From an uncultured Chlorobiaceae bacterium (GTDB taxonomy: Bacteria; Bacteroidota; Chlorobiia; Chlorobiales; Chlorobiaceae): a DNA stretch of 64,000 nucleotides. Shown here one piece after another: positions 53,282 to 64,000 of the stretch; position 1 is the first letter of the stretch; the number at the start of each line of letters is the position of its first letter. The notes below the pieces were generated by a model, which had not been told where the DNA came from, made no database searches, and saw only the letters and a program-made list of their open reading frames with translations. The stretch lies in NCBI GenBank assembly GCA_903994455.1, contig CAJEXI010000009.1:1-64000 (forward strand), read 5' to 3'. The translations under genes and the position numbers were made by a program.

Positions 53282-53595
53282 TGTATTTTGTATTCAAAGC
53301 TTGTTTTTAAAAAAGCCACAGCTAAACGACGGATAGCACGTCACCTCATGACCGTGCTCCCAACATCATGGTCAATGCCTCGCATTATCAACGGGGATTA
53401 CCTTTAACGCATTTTCATAGAACATGAAAGCAGAAAAAAGAAGATGACAGGGGAAGAACCTCTATACTTAAAAAAGGTATAATCACAACAAGGAATTATG
53501 GAAAGGAATTTCTTCTTCGATTCATGAAGAATCTCTGTAGCTTGATCCGAATATAAAAAAAATTCCATAAAAACACGCATTTCAAGTGATTGCTT
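53282..53595. other. Leader/spacer between folC and rho
   Basis: A 314-base gap on the path from folC to rho. Around 53505-53545 the minus strand carries an imperfect inverted repeat (GATTCTTC ... GAAGAAGAAAT). No gene is visible. It probably contains the rho promoter and a 5' leader. Confidence 0.4.
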
Positions 53596-54864
53596 TCACA
53601 TCCCGGCCGCAATAATGTCACCCGCCAGATAAAAAGAGCCTGTCACAAGAATCAGGTCATTTTCACCGGCTTTTGTACGTAAATAGCCAAGTCCATCTCT
53701 TCCGTTACTGTACACTGTAGCCTCAGCCCCCTCGTTGTGGCATAACGAGCAAAGCTCTTCAGCAGGAACGCTTCGTTCGGAGGGAATATTGACCAGCACA
53801 AACGAGCAGTCAAGGCGAAGCAGCTCAAGAATAACCGCCCTGGCATCCTTGTCTGAAGCCAGACCAAGCATGACGTACACCTGACAATATGTTTGCCGGA
53901 ATGAACAAAGGGCGTTGACTGTTGCCCGCATTCCATCAGGATTGTGCGAGACATCGAGAAGAACGGTCGGAGAGGAACCAATCTTTTCAAGTCTTGCTCT
54001 GTAGCCGGTCTGCAAAAGCCCTTCAAGACCTGAAGCGATCTGCTCTGGCGCAATTCCGGCATCTTCGGCAACCATAACCGCAAGAGAGACATTGGAGGCA
54101 TGAAACGATCCGGTAAGAGGAGCCTTCAAGGCGGGATAGTGCCTGCAAGTGGTGGTGAGCTCAAGCTCAAGCATTCCCGGTTCAGCAAAAGAGACTCTGC
54201 TGAGGGAATCTTTTCCGACAACAAAAAGTGGAGCCTCGCATGATGCTGCCATCTTCTCGATCGGCGATAATGCTTCAGGTTCAATCACTGCCGTGAAGAC
54301 CCTGCTCCCTTTTTTGATAATCGCGGCTTTTTCAGCAGCAATCTCGGCAAGCGTTTCGCCCAACCATGCCGTATGATCCTTGCCAATACCTGGTATGACG
54401 GCATAAGCAGAATCCACCACATTGGTTGCATCAAGCCGTCCACCCATACCGGTTTCAATGATAGAGACCTCAGCTCCCTCATCGGCAAACCAGGCATAAG
54501 CAATGGCTGTGGTCGCTTCAAAAAAGGTACATTGGTTCTCAATGACCAAACGTTGCAAAAGTGAACAGTAGTGTGAAACTTTTTCTCGAGAAATTTGAGC
54601 GCCGTCAAGACGAATTCTTTCGGTGAAATCAACAAGATGAGGAGAGGTGTAGAGAGCAGTTTTCTTGCCTCCTGCCTGAAAAATCGAGGCCAGCGCTGCT
54701 GCAACGGTTCCTTTGCCGTTCGTGCCGGCAATATGAACAACCAGCCCCAGTCGCCTGTGCGGTGACCCCAGAAAATTGAGCAGTGTGTGTACACGGCCAA
54801 GGCCAGGTTTAATGCCAAACCGGTGCAAAGGATAAAGAAAATCGAGGGCTTCCTGATAGGTCAC
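53596..54864 (-). CDS. folC: Folylpolyglutamate synthase/dihydrofolate synthase
   Basis: A 422-residue Mur-ligase-family enzyme that adds glutamate to folates. It shows GLGRVHTLLNFLGSP, the P-loop VHIAGTNGKGTVAAAL, LYTSPHLVDFTERIR, SIIETGMGGRLDATNV and GIGKDHTAWLGETL, then LLDVSHNPDGM near the middle. The start is GTG 54864. It lies 9 bases after the end of ruvA, so the two are a unit. Confidence 0.95.
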   Translation of the reverse strand: MTYQEALDFLYPLHRFGIKPGLGRVHTLLNFLGSPHRRLGLVVHIAGTNGKGTVAAALASIFQAGGKKTALYTSPHLVDFTERIRLDGAQISREKVSHYCSLLQRLVIENQCTFFEATTAIAYAWFADEGAEVSIIETGMGGRLDATNVVDSAYAVIPGIGKDHTAWLGETLAEIAAEKAAIIKKGSRVFTAVIEPEALSPIEKMAASCEAPLFVVGKDSLSRVSFAEPGMLELELTTTCRHYPALKAPLTGSFHASNVSLAVMVAEDAGIAPEQIASGLEGLLQTGYRARLEKIGSSPTVLLDVSHNPDGMRATVNALCSFRQTYCQVYVMLGLASDKDARAVILELLRLDCSFVLVNIPSERSVPAEELCSLCHNEGAEATVYSNGRDGLGYLRTKAGENDLILVTGSFYLAGDIIAAGM

Positions 54865-54873
54865 CGTTCGCTC

Positions 54874-55476
54874 CTAACTAGTATGAATTGAAACAAGCGC
54901 TGATTTGACAACCTCTTCAACCGTAAAACCTGTGTTTTGTTCGAGAATACTGTCAACGGCTTTTTGAACCGTAAGCCTGGAAAATCCAAGCGTTACAAGA
55001 GCATTGACCGCATCTTCCCTCAACCGGCTTGTCTGAAGCGAAACAGAACCAACCACCCCTTGAATAGGAGAAAGTTTCAGAAGTTTATCCCTCAAGTCGA
55101 GGATAATCCTTGCGGCTGTTTTCTTGCCAACACCGGTAATTCCGTAAAGTCGTTCTGGAACATTATCCAGAATAGCTTTGTGAATATCCTGAACCTGCAT
55201 TCCGGAAAGAATTGCAAGCGCAAGCTTTGGACCGACACCTGAAACCAGCAAAAGTAACCGAAACAACTGACGCTCCTCTTCCCGAAAAAAGCCATAAAGC
55301 TGCAGGGTATCCTCCCGGACATACAGATGCGATAAAAGAAGTACCTCGCTACCCGGTTCGGGTAACTGACGGCTGGTCGTCGCAGAGATAAGGAATCGGA
55401 ACGCGACACCAGCAACTTCGACAACCGCCTCTTCAGACAAGACTGAAACCAGCTTGCCGCGAACATAAGCAAACAT
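54874..55476 (-). CDS. ruvA: Holliday junction branch migration protein RuvA
   Basis: A 200-residue protein starting [19 protein letters not shown], the RuvA N-terminal OB fold. The two helix-hairpin-helix motifs ([18 protein letters not shown] and [19 protein letters not shown]) bind the junction, and the C-terminal RuvB-binding domain ([19 protein letters not shown]) follows. I start at ATG 55476, 18 residues inside the open frame, because the family begins there. RuvB is not in the window. Confidence 0.95.
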   Translation of the reverse strand: MFAYVRGKLVSVLSEEAVVEVAGVAFRFLISATTSRQLPEPGSEVLLLSHLYVREDTLQLYGFFREEERQLFRLLLLVSGVGPKLALAILSGMQVQDIHKAILDNVPERLYGITGVGKKTAARIILDLRDKLLKLSPIQGVVGSVSLQTSRLREDAVNALVTLGFSRLTVQKAVDSILEQNTGFTVEEVVKSALVSIHTS

Positions 55477-55563
55477 AAATCGATGATATGGAAATCCGAA
55501 CTGAAAAAAAACAGTTCGGATGTCAGACAACGAAAACCACTTCCGGGCTTGCCAGCACTACCC

Positions 55564-55839
55564 TTAATCAGCCTTCACATAACTGTTTAAAAGCCGTGTT
55601 AACTGTGATTTCCTGCGAGATGCTTTATTGGGATGGATGTAATTCTTTACCCCGAGGCGATCAAGTTTCTGGACAGCCGAGCGATAGGCAACCTCGACAA
55701 CAGCCTTGTCGGCGCTGGTATCAATCAGTTTTTGCATGGTTTTAACAAGAACTTTCAGCTCTTTTTTCCTTGCTCTGTTCCTGGCATTTCTTCTTTCTGA
55801 CTGCCGCAGTCTTTTTTCAGCCGATTTATGTAAAGGCAT
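55564..55839 (-). CDS. rpsT: 30S ribosomal protein S20
   Basis: A 91-residue basic protein starting [18 protein letters not shown], the S20 pattern, with [13 protein letters not shown] and [19 protein letters not shown] towards the end. It binds 16S rRNA early in 30S assembly. ATG 55839 fits the family; the open frame goes on to 56013 but that is not part of S20. Confidence 0.96.
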   Translation of the reverse strand: MPLHKSAEKRLRQSERRNARNRARKKELKVLVKTMQKLIDTSADKAVVEVAYRSAVQKLDRLGVKNYIHPNKASRRKSQLTRLLNSYVKAD

Positions 55840-56065
55840 ATACGCTTGGATAGGTAATATTAGTTGAAGAACAAAAGGCATGTAATATAGAAGAAACAAT
55901 TCAAACGGCAAACAAGAAAAATAATGGCGAAAAGAAGAAGAGTGTCTTTCAAGCCCGCTCCCCTTCTTCTCTCCCTGAAAGCACTCACTCAACACCTCTC
56001 TATACCTCTTCATCTCTCTTTTTTCTTATATTGCGCAAAATTTTAATCATGATAACCTTGCTTTT

Positions 56066-57481
56066 ATGAGCCTGATGATCAGCGTTTCCGGGATAAGAGG
56101 GGTTGTTGGCGAAAGCCTCACTCCAAAAAATCTCACTGCTTTTGCAATGTCTTTTGCTGCATGGACTCTTCGGCGAAATCATGAAAAAAAAGCAAGAATT
56201 GTTATCGGCAGGGATACCCGGCCAACCGGAAAGGCTATCAGTGATCTGGTCAGCAATACGCTGCTCCTGTGCGGGTGTGATGTTATCGATCTTGGTGTCG
56301 CGACAACTCCAACTGTAGAAATTGCCGTTATGGCTGAACAGGCTGATGGTGGACTGATTATTACAGCATCACACAATCCTGTTGCCTGGAATGCTTTGAA
56401 AATGCTCAACCACCTTGGTGAGTTTTTAGGCGCTCAAGAGGTCGAGGAACTTCTTGATATTGCAGAAAAAGAGCAATTTGTCACCGCACGCTGGGATTCC
56501 ATTGGAGCCATCAGCCATAAGAGCGAGTATGACAATTATCATATTGAAAAGGTGCTTCAGTTGCCCTGTATCGATCCTGCGTCAATCGCCCGGGAACATT
56601 TCAGCGTGCTGGTTGACTGTGTTGAAGGTGCTGGCTCTTCGATTGTTCCCATGCTTTGTGAAAGGCTTGGTATTGAGAGCGTTATTCAAGTTGCCTGCGG
56701 TGGAACCGGCCTCTTTCCCCGAAACCCTGAGCCCATTGAAGAAAATTTATCCAGCACTATTGCCGCACTCCATAACAGCGGATGCGACTTTGCCCTGATT
56801 GTCGATCCGGATGTTGACCGGCTTGCTCTTCTTTGCGAGGATGGCACGCTCTTCGGTGAGGAGTATACTCTAGTAGCCTGTGCAGATTTTTACCTGAAGC
56901 ACAAACTCGGGCCAGTAGCAAACAATCTTTCAAGCAGCCGGGCTCTCCGTGATATTGCCAACCACTACGGAGTGGCATGTTACAGTGCAAAAGTGGGCGA
57001 AGCCAATGTCAGTGCGTTGATGAAAGAAAAAGCGGCTGTCATTGGAGGCGAAGGCAATGGCGGAGTCATTCTGCCTGAGTTACACTACGGACGTGATGCG
57101 TTGGTCGGCATCGCGTTGATTGTTCAGGCATTCACCCTTTGGCGAAGCGAAAACGGCCGGGGAACACTGTCGCAATTCAGGCATCATTTCCCTGATTATT
57201 CTATGTCGAAGCAAAAAATTGTACTCGACAAAGCAGATCGGGAATCACTTGACAACATCTTTGACGATATTGCCTTATACTACCATACTGCCAAAGTAAA
57301 CACGCTTGATGGACTGAAACTTGATTTTTCAGACAGTTGGGTTCATTTACGACCATCAAATACCGAACCTGTCGTGAGAATCTATGCCGAAGCGCCGTCA
57401 AAAGCCCAGGCAGATGCGCTGGCCAGTGAACTGAAGGGTGCAATTGAAACAAGAGGCTCGGGCACAAAAAAGCATGAGTAA
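56066..57481 (+). CDS. glmM: Phosphoglucosamine mutase-like phosphohexomutase
   Basis: A 471-residue alpha-D-phosphohexomutase starting [20 protein letters not shown], as in GlmM-like enzymes of archaeal/Bacteroidota type. The phosphoserine loop is [18 protein letters not shown], the metal loop [15 protein letters not shown], the sugar loop GGEGNGGVI and the phosphate loop [12 protein letters not shown]. GlmM makes glucosamine 1-phosphate for UDP-GlcNAc; sequence features fit this better than glucomutase, but substrate is not proven. Its stop overlaps the next gene by eight bases. Confidence 0.82.
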   Translation: MSLMISVSGIRGVVGESLTPKNLTAFAMSFAAWTLRRNHEKKARIVIGRDTRPTGKAISDLVSNTLLLCGCDVIDLGVATTPTVEIAVMAEQADGGLIITASHNPVAWNALKMLNHLGEFLGAQEVEELLDIAEKEQFVTARWDSIGAISHKSEYDNYHIEKVLQLPCIDPASIAREHFSVLVDCVEGAGSSIVPMLCERLGIESVIQVACGGTGLFPRNPEPIEENLSSTIAALHNSGCDFALIVDPDVDRLALLCEDGTLFGEEYTLVACADFYLKHKLGPVANNLSSSRALRDIANHYGVACYSAKVGEANVSALMKEKAAVIGGEGNGGVILPELHYGRDALVGIALIVQAFTLWRSENGRGTLSQFRHHFPDYSMSKQKIVLDKADRESLDNIFDDIALYYHTAKVNTLDGLKLDFSDSWVHLRPSNTEPVVRIYAEAPSKAQADALASELKGAIETRGSGTKKHE

Positions 57482-59297
57482 CAACTCGACAAAAAAAAGC
57501 TTCCGGCCACAGCAGGATGATACCCTGCAAAAAGAGAAAAAAAGTTCGGTTGACCGCTATATCATTGCCCGACTTTTCCGCTATATCAAACCGTACAATA
57601 AACTTGTTGCAATAGCCGTTGCCATCACCATCGCAGGCTCTTTTCTTGGGCCATTAAGGCCGTACCTGACCAAAATCGCCATTGACGATTATATCGCTCA
57701 AGGCAATTTCAAAGGGCTGACCATAATCAGCCTCTATCTTGCAGGCGCTATTCTGCTTGACGGCATCAAGCAATATATCACCACATGGATGACGCAGATT
57801 ATCGGACAAAAAGCAGTGCTCGACATCCGAATGGATATCTTCACCCATCTCCAGAAACTTCCGGCCAGGTTTTATGACCGAAACCCCATAGGGCGACTTA
57901 TCACCCGGACGACAAATGATGTTGAGTCGCTGAACGAGATGCTCTCCAGTGGAATCATCACGATTCTGGGCGACCTTTTGCAGCTCCTGTTCATTGTTGT
58001 GCTGATGGCCTGGATAGACTGGCAACTGACCCTCATTGTTCTCGCCATTCTTCCCTTGATGATCTATGCGACCATTGCATTTAAAAACAGGGTAAGAGTT
58101 GCGTTTCAGGATGTGCTTACCCATATCGCAAGACTCAACACCTTTTTTCAGGAGCATCTTACCGGCATGACCATTGTCCAGCTTTTTAACCGCGAAGAGC
58201 GCGAAGCGGGAAAATATGCTGCCATCAATGCGGATCATCGGGATGCCAATATCCGGACAGTCTTTTATTTTTCCATCTATTTTCCGCTGATTGAGGTGCT
58301 GAGTTCGGCGGCGGCGGGTCTTGTGATATGGTACAGCGGCATCAGGCTGCTCAAGGCGGATCTTACTATCGGCGTGGTTGTCTCGTTTGTTCAGTATATC
58401 TGGCTCTTTTTCCGACCATTACAGCATCTCTCTGACCGGTTCAACGTCATCCAGACGGCTATTGCAAGCTCCGACCGTATTATTCGGCTTCTTGATGAAA
58501 AAGAGGGAATTGAAGATCATTCGAGACTGAAGGAACTCGATTCGTTCAAAGAGAGCATTGAGTTCAAGAATCTGTGGTTTGCTTACGAAAGCGAAAACTG
58601 GGTGCTGAAAGATATCTCTTTTACTCTCGGGCATGGAGAAAAGATTGCCATTGTCGGTGCCACGGGAAGTGGAAAAACAACGCTGATCAATATCATCTCA
58701 AAGCTCTATCCCTTCGCAAAAGGATCGGTCACCATTGACGGTATTCCGCTGCAGCAGCTAACGGAACACTCGGTGAGAAAACTTGTTGGTGTTGTCATGC
58801 AGGATGTTTTTCTCTTTTCAGGCACCATCAGGGAAAACCTTGCCTTTGGTAATCCGGATGTCTCTGACGAAGAACTCCATGAGGCGGCAAGGGTTGTTGG
58901 AGCAGACCGGTTTATTCAACAGCTTCCAGGTGGTTACGAGTACAGGGTTCTTGAAAACGGCACTGGGCTCTCCTCAGGGCAAAAACAGTTGATAGCTTTC
59001 GTCCGGGCGCTCCTCTACAATCCGGAAATTCTTGTGCTTGATGAGGCCACCAGCTCGGTTGACACCGAAACCGAATCACTGATTGACGAGGCCACTGCCC
59101 GCCTCATGAGTGAGCGCACCTCTATTATTATTGCCCACAGACTCTCGACGGTTCAGAAAGCTGACAAAATTATTGTTCTTCATAAAGGAGTAATCCGGGA
59201 GACCGGAAATCATCAAGAGCTTCTGGCAAAAAGAGGCCTTTACCACAAGCTTTACCTTCTGCAGCATCCCGAACAAACCCTGCGGCATGAGAGGTGA
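57474..59297 (+). CDS. ABC transporter, fused permease and ATPase (MsbA-like)
   Basis: A 607-residue half-transporter. A membrane domain of six helices ([34 protein letters not shown] and others) is followed by an ATPase with Walker [12 protein letters not shown] near residue 400, Q-loop [12 protein letters not shown], signature [15 protein letters not shown] and Walker [13 protein letters not shown]. It is of the MsbA/lipid and multidrug exporter type and probably works as a homodimer; substrate unknown. The start ATG 57474 lies inside the last codons of the glmM-like gene, so the two are coupled. Confidence 0.9.
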   Translation: MSNNSTKKSFRPQQDDTLQKEKKSSVDRYIIARLFRYIKPYNKLVAIAVAITIAGSFLGPLRPYLTKIAIDDYIAQGNFKGLTIISLYLAGAILLDGIKQYITTWMTQIIGQKAVLDIRMDIFTHLQKLPARFYDRNPIGRLITRTTNDVESLNEMLSSGIITILGDLLQLLFIVVLMAWIDWQLTLIVLAILPLMIYATIAFKNRVRVAFQDVLTHIARLNTFFQEHLTGMTIVQLFNREEREAGKYAAINADHRDANIRTVFYFSIYFPLIEVLSSAAAGLVIWYSGIRLLKADLTIGVVVSFVQYIWLFFRPLQHLSDRFNVIQTAIASSDRIIRLLDEKEGIEDHSRLKELDSFKESIEFKNLWFAYESENWVLKDISFTLGHGEKIAIVGATGSGKTTLINIISKLYPFAKGSVTIDGIPLQQLTEHSVRKLVGVVMQDVFLFSGTIRENLAFGNPDVSDEELHEAARVVGADRFIQQLPGGYEYRVLENGTGLSSGQKQLIAFVRALLYNPEILVLDEATSSVDTETESLIDEATARLMSERTSIIIAHRLSTVQKADKIIVLHKGVIRETGNHQELLAKRGLYHKLYLLQHPEQTLRHER

Positions 59298-59299
59298 AA

Positions 59300-60568
59300 C
59301 TACAGGCTGCTGTCCCTGAGCACACTCACCGGTTCAAGTTGCGCCGCCCGTGCTGACGGCAGAATAGCCGCAAGGGTGCTGATCAGAACGGTCACACCGA
59401 TAATGAGCAGAAAATAGAGCGGATTGTACGACATGCTGAACCCTGTTTGGGTCAGTGGTCCCTGGGAACTTTCAATTGGAATACTGGCCATCAACTTGAT
59501 CGATCCAACTGCCAGCACTCCTCCCGCAAGTGCTCCAGCCAATCCGACCATAAAACCTTCAAAAATAAACAGGCCGACCAACTGGAGAGCAGAAAATCCG
59601 AGCGACTTCATAATGGCAATATCTCTGCTTTTTTCAAAAACCGTCGTCACGAGAATATTGGCCACTCCAAACCCGGAAACAACGCCAACAAACGCCACCA
59701 GCGAAAAAACGATATAGCCAATACGAGCGAACAGCGAAAGAATACTTGCGTTTTCCTCCTGCCAGGTCAAACACCGATATCCGGTAATTTGCTCAAGCTC
59801 TTTGGCAAGTAACGCATTGGCGAAAGGATCCGAGACTTTAAGCGCAATGCCCGTCACTTTGTTGGGAGGCAGCCCCTCAATAATCTGACCAAGCTTGAGA
59901 GAGACCAGAACACTGTTATCAACCGCATTGACACCTGAAAAAAAGATCCCGGCAACCTTGCATTGCCGACTCTTTCCTGAAGCGGGAATGATCACAATCT
60001 GGTCATTGAGCTTGAGGTTCATCTCTCTGGCAACAGTCTTTCCGACAAGAAGCGCATTGGATGTTTTTTCAAACATGGTGATGTCGCCCTGTATCAGTTT
60101 TTTCCGGATACCGCTGATAGCATCCTCCCGCTCAATCAGCACTCCTTTGAGAAGAAGTGGCTGGTTGCGACTTCCTTTGACCGCCATAACCTGTGACTCG
60201 ACATAGGGTGATGCTGCCAAAACCTTTTTTTCATAGGCACGCGAGGAGAATACCGTGAGAATCTGGCGATAGTTCCTCACCTCTTCACGTTCAAGCTTCT
60301 GGATATTGTCATCAACAAAAGCAACAGCAGAAGAGTTTTCTCTATCAATGAGGTTGAGCGGCATCGGATGATTTTTCTCACCTTTAACCGTTATATGTGG
60401 CGCAACATTCACAAGAGTCTCCACAAAGGAGTCAAGCAACCCCCGCATCAGTGAATTGGTGGTAATCAACACCATCGTGCTGATAGCAACACCAAAAATT
60501 GTGGTCAAGGTCTGCCGGCGACGTCCGAACAGATGACGCACGGCTATGTCAAAGAGTGTTTTCAGCAT
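59300..60568 (-). CDS. ABC transporter permease, FtsX/MacB/LolE type
   Basis: A 422-residue membrane protein with an N-terminal helix (RRQTLTTIFGVAISTMVLI), a large periplasmic domain and three C-terminal helices (IGYIVFSLVAFVGVVSGFGV, MVGLAGALAGGVLAVG, LLIIGVTVLISTLAAILP). It belongs to the MacB/LolC/E permease group. Its ATPase partner is not adjacent. It could export lipoproteins or small molecules. It is convergent with the MsbA-like gene with a gap of two bases. Confidence 0.85.
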   Translation of the reverse strand: MLKTLFDIAVRHLFGRRRQTLTTIFGVAISTMVLITTNSLMRGLLDSFVETLVNVAPHITVKGEKNHPMPLNLIDRENSSAVAFVDDNIQKLEREEVRNYRQILTVFSSRAYEKKVLAASPYVESQVMAVKGSRNQPLLLKGVLIEREDAISGIRKKLIQGDITMFEKTSNALLVGKTVAREMNLKLNDQIVIIPASGKSRQCKVAGIFFSGVNAVDNSVLVSLKLGQIIEGLPPNKVTGIALKVSDPFANALLAKELEQITGYRCLTWQEENASILSLFARIGYIVFSLVAFVGVVSGFGVANILVTTVFEKSRDIAIMKSLGFSALQLVGLFIFEGFMVGLAGALAGGVLAVGSIKLMASIPIESSQGPLTQTGFSMSYNPLYFLLIIGVTVLISTLAAILPSARAAQLEPVSVLRDSSL

Positions 60569-60672
60569 GGGCCACCTTCAAGATGGAGGTGAAAAATTAT
60601 AGAATTTTTATTAAGTTATATGCTTTTTAACATCAAGTATTACAAATCTTTCAAGGAAGCTTTCCCTGCGGC

Positions 60673-61746
60673 ATGAGCGACAACAAAAACAATATAACAA
60701 TTGAGCGCAAGCAGAGCCATGTAGAGATATGCCTTCGGGGCGATATTGGCTTTAACCGCAAAACGACAGGCCTTGAGCGATTCGAGTTTGAGCATCATGC
60801 CCTGCCGGAACTATCATTCTCCGACATTGACCTGTCAACAACCTTTCTTGGCAGAAAAATAGGCGCTCCGCTCATGATCTCCTCCATGACCGGCGGATAC
60901 AGCGAAGCAGAAGTTCTGAACCAGCGTCTTGCAGAAGCGGCTGAACATTTCAACATTCCACTGGGTGTTGGCAGTATGCGACAGGCGCTTGAAAACTCTT
61001 CGCAGCGCCAAAGCTTTTCTGTTTCAAGAAAATATGCTCCTTCCGTCCAGATCTTTGCCAATATCGGAGCTCCCGAAATAGCAAAGGGAGTAACGGAGCA
61101 CCATCTCAATATCCTGCTTGAACTGGTGAAAGCCGACGGACTGATTGTACACCTGAATGCCGCGCAGGAGCTCTTTCAGCCTGAAGGGAACACTGATTTC
61201 CGTCATGTTCTTGAACAGCTCACAAAAATCACAAAAACAATTCCTGTCCCGGTTATTGTCAAAGAGGTTGGGTGCGGTATCTCAGCATCTGCGGCACGCC
61301 AGCTCATTGAGGCTGGAGTAAAAGTCATTGATGTCGCAGGAGCTGGAGGAATAAGTTGGCAGAAAGTAGAAGAGATCCGCTATACACGACAGTTCGGGCA
61401 GGAGAGCCGTTTCAGCCCTTCCGCTCTCGAAGAGCTGCTGAACTGGGGAATTCCTACCGCACAATGCCTGCTTGATATCAGTATGCTCAAAAAAGAGTCT
61501 CCCCGGTTCAGCGCTCTTGAAGTTATTGCTTCCGGCGGAATTCAGTGCGGCACTGATATCGCAAAATCACTGGCGCTTGGGGCACAGCTTGCTGCATCGG
61601 CAAGATATCTTCTTAAAGCCCTTCACGAAGATACCCTTGAAAAGACCATAGAAACCTGGCTGAACGACCTCAGGGCTGTCATGTTCCTGACCGGCTCCCC
61701 CACTATTGAGAAACTTCGGAACAAAAAACTTATCATCATACCATGA
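60673..61746 (+). CDS. fni: Isopentenyl-diphosphate delta-isomerase, type II
   Basis: A 357-residue FMN- and NADPH-dependent isomerase that interconverts IPP and DMAPP. Visible marks are [85 protein letters not shown] and [15 protein letters not shown], then [19 protein letters not shown]. It overlaps the prenyl synthase gene by 4 bases (ATGA), so both are made together for carotenoid, quinone and bacteriochlorophyll tail synthesis. Confidence 0.95.
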   Translation: MSDNKNNITIERKQSHVEICLRGDIGFNRKTTGLERFEFEHHALPELSFSDIDLSTTFLGRKIGAPLMISSMTGGYSEAEVLNQRLAEAAEHFNIPLGVGSMRQALENSSQRQSFSVSRKYAPSVQIFANIGAPEIAKGVTEHHLNILLELVKADGLIVHLNAAQELFQPEGNTDFRHVLEQLTKITKTIPVPVIVKEVGCGISASAARQLIEAGVKVIDVAGAGGISWQKVEEIRYTRQFGQESRFSPSALEELLNWGIPTAQCLLDISMLKKESPRFSALEVIASGGIQCGTDIAKSLALGAQLAASARYLLKALHEDTLEKTIETWLNDLRAVMFLTGSPTIEKLRNKKLIIIP

Positions 61747-62756
61747 CCGATTTCATCATGACCATGCCCATAACCCTGGAACTTGTAGAAAAAAAGTACG
61801 ATCTCTACCACTCGCTGATCAATGATGCGCTCGGAAAATGTTTTAAAAGGGAGAGCCCGGTCACGCTTTATGCACCAGCACGATATATTCTTGAAGGCAA
61901 GGGAAAAAGGATTCGCCCGTTTCTGACGCTGCTTGCCTCTGAAGCAGTTTGTGGTTCTTCTGAAGAGGCTCTTAATGTCGCCCTGGCGGTTGAAATTCTG
62001 CACAACTTTACCCTGATCCACGACGATATCATGGACCAGGCAGAACTCCGCCACGGCAGGCCTACCGTTCACAAGCAGTGGAATATCAATGCCGCTATTC
62101 TGTCGGGCGATATGATGATTGCCTATGCTTATGAACTTGCCTTGAAGGCAAAAAGCAATCGACACCCTGAACTCATCCATATTCTGAACGATGCCAATAT
62201 CACTATTTGTGAAGGACAGGCGCTTGATATGGAACTTGAAGAAAAAAATGATGCTACAATAACCGACTATCTCGACATGATTGCCAAAAAAACCGGACGT
62301 CTTATTTCCGCCGCGCTTGAAGCTGGCGGTGTTGCTGGCAATGCAACGGACGATCAGCTATCCAGGCTTGTCCTTTTTGGCGAAAAAATTGGCAGAGCCT
62401 TTCAGATACAGGATGATTATCTCGATATCATGGCTGATCATGGAAAATCCGGCAAAATTGTTGGCGGAGATGTCATCAACGGCAAAAAGACCTGGCTGCT
62501 GCTTCGATCTCTTGAGCTGACTTCAGGAGCAGAGCATGATCTCCTGAACTCCGTTATCATCAATAAAGGCATCGGCGCAGAGAGGGTTGCAGAGGTAAAA
62601 GCAATCTACAAACGATGTGGTGTCCTGGAAGAGACTGCCGCACTGATAACCCGTGATACCGAGGAGGCACTCACGGCAATAGACGACCTGCCTTATGCCG
62701 AAGGAAAGGGATACCTGCAGGGATTTGCAAACATTCTCATCAAAAGGGACTTCTGA
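61743..62756 (+). CDS. Polyprenyl diphosphate synthase (GGPP/FPP type)
   Basis: A 337-residue trans-prenyltransferase. The first Asp-rich motif is in [18 protein letters not shown], and the second in [30 protein letters not shown] contains the substrate-binding GKR-xRP. It joins IPP units to an allylic diphosphate. Length of product (C15 or C20) is not certain from sequence. It follows fni with ATGA overlap; dprA starts 12 bases after its stop. Confidence 0.92.
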   Translation: MTDFIMTMPITLELVEKKYDLYHSLINDALGKCFKRESPVTLYAPARYILEGKGKRIRPFLTLLASEAVCGSSEEALNVALAVEILHNFTLIHDDIMDQAELRHGRPTVHKQWNINAAILSGDMMIAYAYELALKAKSNRHPELIHILNDANITICEGQALDMELEEKNDATITDYLDMIAKKTGRLISAALEAGGVAGNATDDQLSRLVLFGEKIGRAFQIQDDYLDIMADHGKSGKIVGGDVINGKKTWLLLRSLELTSGAEHDLLNSVIINKGIGAERVAEVKAIYKRCGVLEETAALITRDTEEALTAIDDLPYAEGKGYLQGFANILIKRDF

Positions 62757-62768
62757 GGTTCGCGCATT

Positions 62769-63920
62769 ATGACACTCTCCTCACCGATGGAAAACAGAAC
62801 GCTGCTGCTTGTGCTGACCCTTATTCCGGGTATCGGCCCCGCAAGAATCAAGGCAATCACCAGGCATCTGCCTGACCTGACGGATGTACTGCATACCGGT
62901 GTGGATGATCTTATGAATGTGCCGGGAATCGGTGAATCTCTGGCACGGCAGATTCACCATTTTCTTCACCATGCACCAACAAGGCAGGCCGCAGAGAAAA
63001 GCGCAGAAGAGCAGATTGCCATGCTTCACCGCTATAACGCCAGCATGGTAACCATTCTTGACCCTGATTACCCTCCCCTTCTGCAGGAAATATATGACCC
63101 GCCTCCCTGCCTTTTTATACGGGGAAAACTCCCTTCCGTACCTACTCCTGGTCTGGCCGTTGTAGGCACAAGATATGCCTCAATGTATGGCAAACAAGCA
63201 ACTGCACTGCTCTGCCGCGATTTGGTCAACTGTGGCATTATCATTTTCAGTGGCCTGGCTTATGGAATTGATATGGCAGCACATGTGGCGGCTCTTGAAA
63301 ACAGGGGAACGACCGTCGCCGTCCTTGCAAGTGGTGTCGACACTATCTATACCGACCCGAAAGGAAAAGTATGGCCCAAAATAATTGAACAGGGAGCAAT
63401 CATTTCGGAAGAGTGGTTTGGCTCGGAACTCTCTCCCGGAAAATTCCCGAAAAGAAATCGCATCATAGCAGGAATCTCTCTTGGAACCATCGTCATCGAA
63501 TCAGATCTGAAAGGAGGATCGCTTATTACGGCCTCTGCAGCCCTTGAACAAAACCGTGAGGTTTTTGCTGTACCCGGAAGCATTTTTTCGCGAACTTCAA
63601 GGGGAACCAACAAGCTTATTCAGCAGGGTCAGGCAAAAGCCGTCATGAGCGTTGACGATATTGTCAGCGAGCTCGGAGCACCATTTGCCAAAAGTTATTC
63701 CGAAAAGTCCGGGTTACAGAACAATGAGCGAACCGACCCTCTTACCTTGATGGAAGAGAGCATTATAAACTGCATGGGCTCAGAACCAATGCATATCGAT
63801 GCACTGGCAACGGCATCAACCATTGATGTATCCTCACTTCTGGTTCATCTTTTTGAACTTGAGCTGAAGAACACTGTGGTACAACAACCAGGACAATTTT
63901 TTCAGAAAAGAATTTTTTAG
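62769..63920 (+). CDS. dprA: DNA processing protein DprA
   Basis: A 383-residue protein. An N-terminal helix-hairpin-helix region (LIPGIGPARIKAITRH, VPGIGESLARQIHHF) precedes the Rossmann-like DprA core (GLAVVGTRYASMYGKQ, IIFSGLAYGIDMAAHVAAL, VLASGVDTIYTDPKG, FPKRNRIIAGISLGTIVIE) and a C-terminal winged helix (MHIDALATASTIDVSSLL). DprA loads RecA on incoming single-stranded DNA during transformation. It is full length and ends 80 bases before the window edge; nothing is seen after it. Confidence 0.95.
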   Translation: MTLSSPMENRTLLLVLTLIPGIGPARIKAITRHLPDLTDVLHTGVDDLMNVPGIGESLARQIHHFLHHAPTRQAAEKSAEEQIAMLHRYNASMVTILDPDYPPLLQEIYDPPPCLFIRGKLPSVPTPGLAVVGTRYASMYGKQATALLCRDLVNCGIIIFSGLAYGIDMAAHVAALENRGTTVAVLASGVDTIYTDPKGKVWPKIIEQGAIISEEWFGSELSPGKFPKRNRIIAGISLGTIVIESDLKGGSLITASAALEQNREVFAVPGSIFSRTSRGTNKLIQQGQAKAVMSVDDIVSELGAPFAKSYSEKSGLQNNERTDPLTLMEESIINCMGSEPMHIDALATASTIDVSSLLVHLFELELKNTVVQQPGQFFQKRIF

Positions 63921-64000
63921 TATCCAACCATTTAAACATACTGGTTTTTCAGCTTCGTATAGTTTTTTAGCAAGGAATTATTACCTTCAGGGTTATGGGT

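Noticed and set aside
1..64000. A DGR template repeat or reverse transcriptase for the candidate variable region
   Set aside because: I looked for an AAC/AAT-rich copy of 1375-1470 and for a reverse transcriptase and found neither; they would have to be elsewhere in the genome.

Overview
The window looks like the chromosome of a green sulfur bacterium (Chlorobiaceae, Chlorobium/Pelodictyon group). This is an inference from gene content: an outer membrane (bamA, lpxB, kdsD, Mla-type transport), a Rieske-bearing FAD desaturase resembling the Chlorobi carotenoid ring synthase CrtU, a type II isopentenyl-diphosphate isomerase coupled to a prenyl synthase, gatA, sucD and a 35-residue COX24-like basic protein. 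No rRNA, phage structural gene or CRISPR array is present.

The window has two halves. Positions 1 to about 27170 form a defence and mobility island, coded almost entirely on the minus strand. From the left it holds: a partial transposase; a stray AbiEii fragment; a three-gene conflict module (frameshifted DUF4062-like sensor, a 1241-residue AlbA_2/NACHT/FGE-sulfatase STAND protein, and a TIR protein); an intact AbiE toxin-antitoxin pair; a DUF7689-like protein; a ParDE/RelE-type pair; a lone HicB; an HTH/ImmA-IrrE regulator with an unknown partner and palindromic operators; a membrane pentapeptide-repeat protein; a type III restriction-modification system with an AlbA_2 gene; a decayed HigBA-type pair; three AAA/OLD-type ATPases, two of them coupled to small proteins; an AbiEi antitoxin with a truncated toxin; and a truncated cation-transporter gene that marks the right edge. 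Remnants and dispersed repeats show repeated gain and decay.

The most interesting signal is at the 3' end of the STAND gene (about 1375-1470). The FGE/C-type-lectin tail has the RGGSW...RCxxR...GFR frame used by diversity-generating retroelement (DGR) targets. Nearly all the free positions use codons ending in C or T, as expected if AAC/AAT template codons had been mutated at adenines. If so, this is an NLR-like immune receptor with a hypermutable sensor. No reverse transcriptase or template repeat lies in the window, so this is a hypothesis.

Positions 27455-64000 are ordinary core chromosome. pdxJ-rdgB-uppP is followed by a PHP phosphoesterase, an Mla-type lipid transport operon (E, F, D) and a serine hydrolase. 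Then come the crtU-like gene, lpxB and a phosphohexomutase. An ECF sigma factor is followed by a small membrane protein and two Spy-like periplasmic proteins, probably an envelope or metal stress operon. Next are a flippase, kdsD, sucD, gatA, uppS-bamA, a bifunctional-nuclease-domain protein, tRNA-Leu(GAG), tRNA-Lys(TTT), a COX24-like protein, rho, folC-ruvA, rpsT, a second phosphohexomutase, an MsbA-like ABC exporter, an FtsX-type permease, fni, a prenyl synthase and dprA. Start-codon choices rest on family N-termini, Shine-Dalgarno matches and ATGA overlaps; several genes use GTG or TTG.
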